Of a stretch of DNA of 64,000 nt, positions 59,526-64,000 are shown in pieces. The DNA is from Streptomyces coeruleorubidus (GTDB lineage: Bacteria; Actinomycetota; Actinomycetes; Streptomycetales; Streptomycetaceae): contig NZ_CP118527.1 in NCBI RefSeq assembly GCF_028885415.1, forward strand, positions 2,852,001 to 2,916,000, in the 5' to 3' direction. The translations under genes and the position numbers were made by a program. The notes beneath the pieces are model-generated. The model made no database searches. It worked only from the letters and a program-made list of their open reading frames with translations, and had not been told where the DNA came from. Numbering within the stretch: position 1 is the first letter of the stretch; every line of letters starts with the position of its first letter.

Positions 59526-61245
59526 GGAGCCGGACGCTGGCGTTGCCGTCCGCGTAGTACGCGACGACCGACAAGGACGCGGCCGACAGTTCCATCCGGA
59601 ACAGGGACTCCGGCGGGGCGCCGAGGGCGAGCCGGACGAACGTCTTGATCGGGGTCACGTGCGTGACGAGCAGGACGGTGCGGCCCGTGTACGCCGCGAT
59701 CAGCTTGTCCCTGGTGGCGGCGATCCGGGTGGCGGTCGCCGTGAAGCTCTCGCCGCCGCCGGTGGGTTCGGCGTCCGGGGAGGCCAGCCAGGCGTTCAGG
59801 TCGTCGGGGTGGCGCTCGCGCACCTCGGCGAAGGTGAGGCCCTCCCAGGCGCCGAAGTCCGTCTCGCGCAGCCCGTCGTCGACGCTCACGTCGAGGCCGA
59901 GCCGGGCGGCGATGATACCGGCGGTCTCCCGGGTGCGGGCGAGCGGCGACGACACGATCGCCTGGATCGTGCCCCGCCGGGCGAGCAGGGCGGCGGCTCG
60001 CTCGGCCTGCTCCCGGCCGGCGTCGGAGAGAGAGGGGTCGGTACCACCACTACCGGAGAACCGCTTCTGCGGCGTCAACGGCGTCTCCCCGTGCCGCAGC
60101 AGCACGAAGGTGGCGGGGGCGCCCATGTCGGCGGGCGCCCACCCCTGGGTGGCGACGGCCTTGGCTGCACGGGCGTCGGCGTCCGCCTTGTCCGCGCGAA
60201 GGTCGGCGTCCGTCTTGCCGGCACGGGCGGCCGCGTCCGCCTTGTCCGCGCAAGCGTCAGCGCCCGCCTTGGGGGCACGCGCGTCCGCGTCCGCCTTGGC
60301 ACCACGAACGTCGGAGTCCGCCCTGGCGCCACGAACATCCGCGCCCGCCCTGGCGCCACGAACGCCCTCCTCCGCCGTCACCGAGCCGACGTCAGCACCG
60401 GCCTCGGCGGGAGCCCCGCCCCCCGTCGCGACGTCCTTGGCGGCACGGGCGTCGGCATCCGCCCTCGCCGCCCGGGCATCGGCGCCCGCCCTGGCGGCAC
60501 GGACGTCAGCGTCCGCGTTGGCCGCGCGAGCGTCCGCGCCCGTCCTAGCGCCACGAACGTCGGAGTCCGTCTTCGCCGAGCCGGCACCAGTGCCGGCCGA
60601 CGCGCCCTCGCCGCCCCGCTGCTCTGCCGCTCCCGGGACGGAAGGCGGCACGGGAGAAGGAGGCCCGGCTTCCGGATCCGAGCCGGTCGGCGTGGCGGAG
60701 GCGGCGCGACCCGTCGCCAGGGCTTCGCGGGCCCTCGCGGCGCCCGCCGCCGCGTCACCGGGCGGGCCCTGCGGGGCGACGGACCCGGCGGAGGTGTCCA
60801 GCTCCGCCGTCGAAGTCGAAGCCGACCACTGCTCTCCCCTGGCCCCGGCGTCCATAGCCTCGTTGGCCAGCCGGTCCGCGTGCTTGTTGCGCTCTCGCGG
60901 GATCCACTCGTACGTCACGCGCCCGGGCGGGAAGATCCGGGCCGCGTCCGCGGCCAGTGGCTTCATGTCGGGGTGCTTGATCTTCCAGCGGCCCGACATC
61001 TGCTCGATCACGAGCTTGGAGTCCATCCGGACGTGCACCGTCGCGGCCGGGTCCAGTTCGTGGGCGGCGCGCAGGCCGGCGAGGAGGCCGCGGTACTCGG
61101 CGACGTTGTTCGTGGCGACGCCGAGGTACTCGGCGGCCTCCCGCAGCGTCTCGCCCGTCGCCGCGTCGCTCACCACGGCCCCGTAGCCCGCGGGCCCCGG
61201 GTTGCCCCGCGACCCGCCGTCGGCCTCGACGATGAACTCCCGCAC
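59500..61245 (-). CDS. bifunctional RNase H / histidine phosphatase with expanded repeat linker
   Basis: 581 residues. Residues 1-135 are an RNase HI-type domain (IVEADGGSRGNPGP with the first Asp, NNVAEYRGL with Glu, VRMDSKLV with Asp, HADRLAN with the last Asp). Residues about 378-581 are a histidine phosphatase (LLRHGET with catalytic His, then ETDFGAWEGL and VTHVTPI). Mycobacterial Rv2228c has the same fusion and joins RNA-DNA hybrid cleavage with an alpha-ribazole phosphatase activity. The 240-residue linker is unusually long and contains 9-residue tandem repeats (see separate entry). It starts 19 bp downstream of the zinc-ribbon gene. Confidence 0.92.
   Translation of the reverse strand: MREFIVEADGGSRGNPGPAGYGAVVSDAATGETLREAAEYLGVATNNVAEYRGLLAGLRAAHELDPAATVHVRMDSKLVIEQMSGRWKIKHPDMKPLAADAARIFPPGRVTYEWIPRERNKHADRLANEAMDAGARGEQWSASTSTAELDTSAGSVAPQGPPGDAAAGAARAREALATGRAASATPTGSDPEAGPPSPVPPSVPGAAEQRGGEGASAGTGAGSAKTDSDVRGARTGADARAANADADVRAARAGADARAARADADARAAKDVATGGGAPAEAGADVGSVTAEEGVRGARAGADVRGARADSDVRGAKADADARAPKAGADACADKADAAARAGKTDADLRADKADADARAAKAVATQGWAPADMGAPATFVLLRHGETPLTPQKRFSGSGGTDPSLSDAGREQAERAAALLARRGTIQAIVSSPLARTRETAGIIAARLGLDVSVDDGLRETDFGAWEGLTFAEVRERHPDDLNAWLASPDAEPTGGGESFTATATRIAATRDKLIAAYTGRTVLLVTHVTPIKTFVRLALGAPPESLFRMELSAASLSVVAYYADGNASVRLLNDTSHLR
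60160..60570 (-). repeat. 27-bp tandem repeats encoding 9-residue units in the RNase H linker
   Basis: Two blocks of head-to-tail 9-residue units: residues 226-270 (five units, e.g. TGADARAAN, ADADVRAAR, AGADARAAR) and residues 300-362 (seven units, e.g. ADSDVRGAK, ADADARAPK, TDADLRADK). The consensus is near A-D-A-D-A-R-A-A-K. Alternating Asp and Arg/Lys in Ala-rich sequence suggests a charged single helix or a flexible spacer. Copy number is likely to vary between strains. Confidence 0.85.
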
Positions 61246-61264
61246 CGCAAGGGCTCCCAGCGAC

Positions 61265-62008
61265 CTAGAGACCGGACTCGGACGTGCGCACCAGGATGCG
61301 GCGGCAGTTCTCGCAGCGGATCACCCTGTCGGGCGCCGCGCTGCGGATCTCGCTCAGCTCCGTGATGGCGAGCTCCTGCCGGCAGCCCTGGCAGCTGCGC
61401 GCGTACAGCTTCGCCGCGCCGACGCCGCCCTGCTGCTCGCGCAGCTTCTCGTAGAGCTTGAGCAGGTCGGCGGGGATCGAACCGGCGATGACCTCGCGCT
61501 CCTTGGTGACCGTGGCGATCTCGCCGTCGATCTGCTCGAAGGCCGCGTCACGCCGCGCGGTCGCGTCGTCGATCTTCGACTGGACGGATCCGACCCGCTC
61601 GGTCAGCTCGGCGACCCGCTGCTGCGCGGACTCCCGGCGCTCCATGACCTCCAGCACCACGTCCTCCAGATCGCCCTGCCGCTTGGCGAGCGAGGCGATC
61701 TCGTGCTGGAGGTTCTCCAGGTCCTTGGGGGAGGTGACGGCGCCGGAGTCCAGGCGCTGCTGGTCGCGGGCGGCACGCTGGCGCACCTGGTCCACGTCCT
61801 GCTCGGCCTTGGTCTGCTCGCGGGCGCAGTCGCTCTCCTCGGTCTGCGCGGCCACGAGCAGGTCGCGCAGCTGGGTGTGGTCCTTGGTCAGCGACTCGAT
61901 CTCGGCGTGCTCGGGCAGCGACCTCCGCCGGTGGGCCAGCTGCTGGAGGCGGACGTCGAGGTCCTGGACGTCGAGGAGACGGATCTGGTCGGCGGGCTCG
62001 GCGTTCAG
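61265..62008 (-). CDS. C4-type zinc-ribbon coiled-coil protein, CTG start
   Basis: 247 residues. Residues about 1-180 form a long coiled coil, and the C-terminus has a four-Cys zinc ribbon (SCQGCR, then CENCRR). This is the CT398/zf-RING_7-like family found next to Nif3 in many actinobacteria; its function is unknown. The only start that retains the expected N-terminus (NAEPADQIRLLDVQDLDVR) is a CTG at 62008. It overlaps the Nif3 stop as CTGA and has GGGAG 7 nt upstream. The first in-frame ATG/GTG (at 61855) would delete 51 conserved-looking residues. Confidence 0.85.
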   Translation of the reverse strand: MNAEPADQIRLLDVQDLDVRLQQLAHRRRSLPEHAEIESLTKDHTQLRDLLVAAQTEESDCAREQTKAEQDVDQVRQRAARDQQRLDSGAVTSPKDLENLQHEIASLAKRQGDLEDVVLEVMERRESAQQRVAELTERVGSVQSKIDDATARRDAAFEQIDGEIATVTKEREVIAGSIPADLLKLYEKLREQQGGVGAAKLYARSCQGCRQELAITELSEIRSAAPDRVIRCENCRRILVRTSESGL

Positions 62009-62910
62009 TTCGGGGCTCCCAGGGGGTCAGAAGAGGAAGGCGGGCGCGAAGCGCTCGTCGGAAGGGTGGTGGCGGGCGACGGGTGGGCGGAGGCCGCGTG
62101 GGCGGTCCAGGGGTCGGTGACCGTTTTCGAGACGTGGACGCGCAGGTCCCATCCGTGCCGGTCGGAGATCTCGTCGAGCTGGCTCGCGGCCAGCTCGCAC
62201 CAGGGCCACTCGGTGGCCCAGTGCGCCGCGTCGAGCAGCGCGAGGGGGCTGTGGGCGCGGGCCTCGGAGACGGGGTGGTGGCGCAGGTCCGCCGTGAGGA
62301 AGGCGTCGACGCCCGCCGCGCGTACCTGGTCGAAGAGGCTGTCGCCGGAGCCGCCGCTGACGGCTACGGTGCGCAGCACCGCCTCGGGGTCGCCGGCGAC
62401 CCGGATGCCCTGCGCGGTGGCGGGCAGCCGCTCGGCGGCACGGGCGGCGAACTCGCGGACGGTCAGCGGATGGTCGAGGGCGCAGACGCGGCCCAGCCCC
62501 CGGCGGCCCTCGGGGTCGGTCGGGTCCGGTACCAGCGGCCCGGTGATCCGCAGGTCCAGGGCGCCCGCGAGGGCGTCGGAGACGCCGGGGTCGGCGGTGT
62601 CGGCGTTGGTGTGGGCGACGTGCAGCGCGATGTCGTTCTTGATGAGCGTGTGGACGACACGGCCCTTGAAGTGCGTCGCCGCGACCGTCGTCGTGCCGCG
62701 CAGATAGAGCGGGTGGTGGGTGACGAGCAGGTCGGCGCCCAGCTTCACCGCCTCGTCGACGATCTCCTGGACCGGGTCGACGGCGAACAGCACGCGCGTG
62801 ACCTCCTGGTCCGGGTCGCCCACGACGGTGCCGACCGCGTCCCAGGACTCGGCCCGCTCGGCGGGCCACAGGCTCTCCAGCGCGGCGATGACTTCAGACA
62901 GACGGGGCAC
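62005..62910 (-). CDS. Nif3-like dinuclear metal-centre protein (DUF34)
   Basis: 301 residues. The metal-binding LVTHHPLYLRG motif (about 61-71) and later SGGSGDSLFDQVRAAGVDAFLTADLRHH place it in the Nif3/YqfO family. This is a widespread protein with a di-metal site and often GTP cyclohydrolase-like naming. The C-terminal 30 residues are Ser/Pro/Thr-rich and variable. It is translationally coupled to the zinc-ribbon gene. Confidence 0.9.
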   Translation of the reverse strand: MPRLSEVIAALESLWPAERAESWDAVGTVVGDPDQEVTRVLFAVDPVQEIVDEAVKLGADLLVTHHPLYLRGTTTVAATHFKGRVVHTLIKNDIALHVAHTNADTADPGVSDALAGALDLRITGPLVPDPTDPEGRRGLGRVCALDHPLTVREFAARAAERLPATAQGIRVAGDPEAVLRTVAVSGGSGDSLFDQVRAAGVDAFLTADLRHHPVSEARAHSPLALLDAAHWATEWPWCELAASQLDEISDRHGWDLRVHVSKTVTDPWTAHAASAHPSPATTLPTSASRPPSSSDPLGAPN

Positions 62911-63145
62911 GGGTGCAAGGCTACCCGGCTGATCTGTGACGTTGAACCGCCACCGCCGCCCCCACTGCCGTCGTCACCGCCACCGCCCCCTGCCCCCTCA
63001 CCCGGCTGTCGCCCCGCCCAGCACACAAGCCCGCACATCCTCAGGCGAATCGTTCCTGGAACACCCTTATGTGTGAAGTCGGGAGCCAGCGGATTCCCCG
63101 CCCGCACGTACGAAAACTACGTTCGTCACTGGAGGTGACCGAACG

Positions 63146-64000
63146 ATGACAGCGTGTGTGATCGAGCCTTCGGCGGGACACGAGGACGCCGAGGCCGCGC
63201 CGGCAGGATGCACACTCACCGCGGACGGTGCCTACGCCGCACGCCTCGCGTCGGCCGGCGACTCCTGGTTCCCGGAGCGCTGGACCCTGGACGGTCCCGA
63301 GCCGTACGCGGTGCCCCTGCCCCGCAACCAGCCGGAGGAACCCGGCACCGAGGTGCAGCCGATGGGCGACGGGCGGGTCCTCATCCACCGCCTGGTGGCC
63401 GGGCGGCACGCCTTCTCGCTGCTGTACCCGACCGGGCCCGGCACCGGCGAGCTGGCCCTGGGCGTGGTCGAGTGCCCGGACGACACGGCCCGGCTGCGGC
63501 TGCTGCCGCCCGCTCCCGGCGGCCGGCGGGCGTACGCCCTGGCCGTCGGCCCGCGTTCGACGACGGTGTGGCTGGTGGCGGGCGGTGCCTTCGGGCCCGA
63601 GCGGCTGGCCGAGTTGCCCGGCCGCTGCTCGGGCGGGGTCTGGCTGGACCGTACGGGGCGGCTGCTGGCACTGGACCGGGAGACGGGCGGACGCACCAAG
63701 GCCGTCGTGGTGGACCTGGAGCGCGGCGGCGAGGTGTCGCCGCTGCTCCAGATCGCCGCCGACAGCGACGACCGGCTGCTGCTCGCCGACCACGACAGCG
63801 GGCTGCTGCTCATCCGCTCGGACGCGCCCTCGCCGGGGCAGGACCGGCTGGGCTGGGGTGTCCTGGGCAGCACAATGCCGGTGCGCTTCCCGGAGTGCCT
63901 GCGACTGCGGGACTGCACCGTCACGCCGTTCGCGATCCAGCCGGGGCAGATGCTGACGCCGGAGAGCTGCGCGGTGGCGCTGCGCGTCGACGGGCCGCGC
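63146..64000 (+). CDS. protein of unknown function, 5' part (continues past window)
   Basis: At least 285 residues from an ATG with GGAGGTGACC upstream. No signal peptide is present. The sequence has repeated beta-strand segments ending in Asp/Gly turns (VWLDRTGRLLALDRETGG, DSDDRLLLADHDSGLLLIRSD), suggesting a beta-propeller. No family is recognised. It is transcribed away from the Nif3 gene. The 235-bp gap 62911-63145 presumably contains both promoters, but I see no clear boxes. Confidence 0.65.
   Translation, partial: MTACVIEPSAGHEDAEAAPAGCTLTADGAYAARLASAGDSWFPERWTLDGPEPYAVPLPRNQPEEPGTEVQPMGDGRVLIHRLVAGRHAFSLLYPTGPGTGELALGVVECPDDTARLRLLPPAPGGRRAYALAVGPRSTTVWLVAGGAFGPERLAELPGRCSGGVWLDRTGRLLALDRETGGRTKAVVVDLERGGEVSPLLQIAADSDDRLLLADHDSGLLLIRSDAPSPGQDRLGWGVLGSTMPVRFPECLRLRDCTVTPFAIQPGQMLTPESCAVALRVDGPR

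Noticed and set aside
60160..60570. CRISPR array in the RNase H linker
   Set aside because: The units are head-to-tail without spacers and keep one reading frame.

Overview
The window is high-GC DNA that reads like a Streptomyces chromosome. The signs are codon use with G/C in third position, long chains of ATGA/GTGA-coupled genes, an operonic mce cluster, DUF5753/DUF397 remnants, a type VII secretion locus, and TTA codons confined to accessory genes. No tRNA, rRNA operon, CRISPR array, intact insertion sequence or integrase is visible.

Layout. (1) 1-14.4 kb: the 3' end of a nonribosomal peptide synthetase condensation domain, then a complete leftward mce lipid-import operon (mceG, two YrbE permeases, mceA-F, two Mce-associated proteins). 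An ECF sigma factor with a transmembrane tail and a secreted lytic transglycosylase follow. The mce operon and the transglycosylase share an upstream promoter-like motif with identical 14-nt spacing. (2) 14.5-37.8 kb: a defence island. Its core is a pPIWI-RE locus (prokaryotic Argonaute relative, DinG-type helicase, PD-(D/E)XK protein), preceded by a RecB/AddB-like Fe-S nuclease. Divergent to these are four more genes: a winged-helix protein, a nuclease-fold protein lacking its ExK motif, an unknown protein and an SF1 helicase. Further right are a PUA-like/nuclease fusion, decayed regulator remnants, a VapBC-like pair with a frameshifted toxin, an RloC-like ATPase plus HEPN-like protein, and a GmrSD-type DUF262/DUF1524 enzyme. 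(3) 37.9-53.8 kb: a compact type VII secretion locus (two ESAT-6-size proteins, a nuclease toxin, immunity candidates, EccD, MinD-like ATPase, EccC) and a solitary large nuclease. This segment is bracketed by a 27-bp direct repeat matching the 3' end of rnpB. (4) 53.7-64 kb: rnpB and ordinary chromosomal genes (EamA transporter, AraC and MerR regulators, Uma2 protein, yaaA, KDPG aldolase, RNase H/phosphatase fusion, zinc-ribbon protein, Nif3-like protein).

How the parts fit together. The four leftward and four rightward genes between 14.6 and 28.9 kb meet at one 136-bp control region. That region carries four (T/A)TGG blocks spaced exactly 10 bp apart. Nearly the same element (21 of 23 bases of its core) lies upstream of the RloC-like/HEPN pair 12 kb away, so the two defence modules probably share a regulator. 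A third, unrelated-looking ~11-bp iterated element precedes the solitary nuclease at 51.6-53.2 kb. The most promising undescribed system here is the enlarged eight-gene pPIWI-RE locus with its iterated operator.
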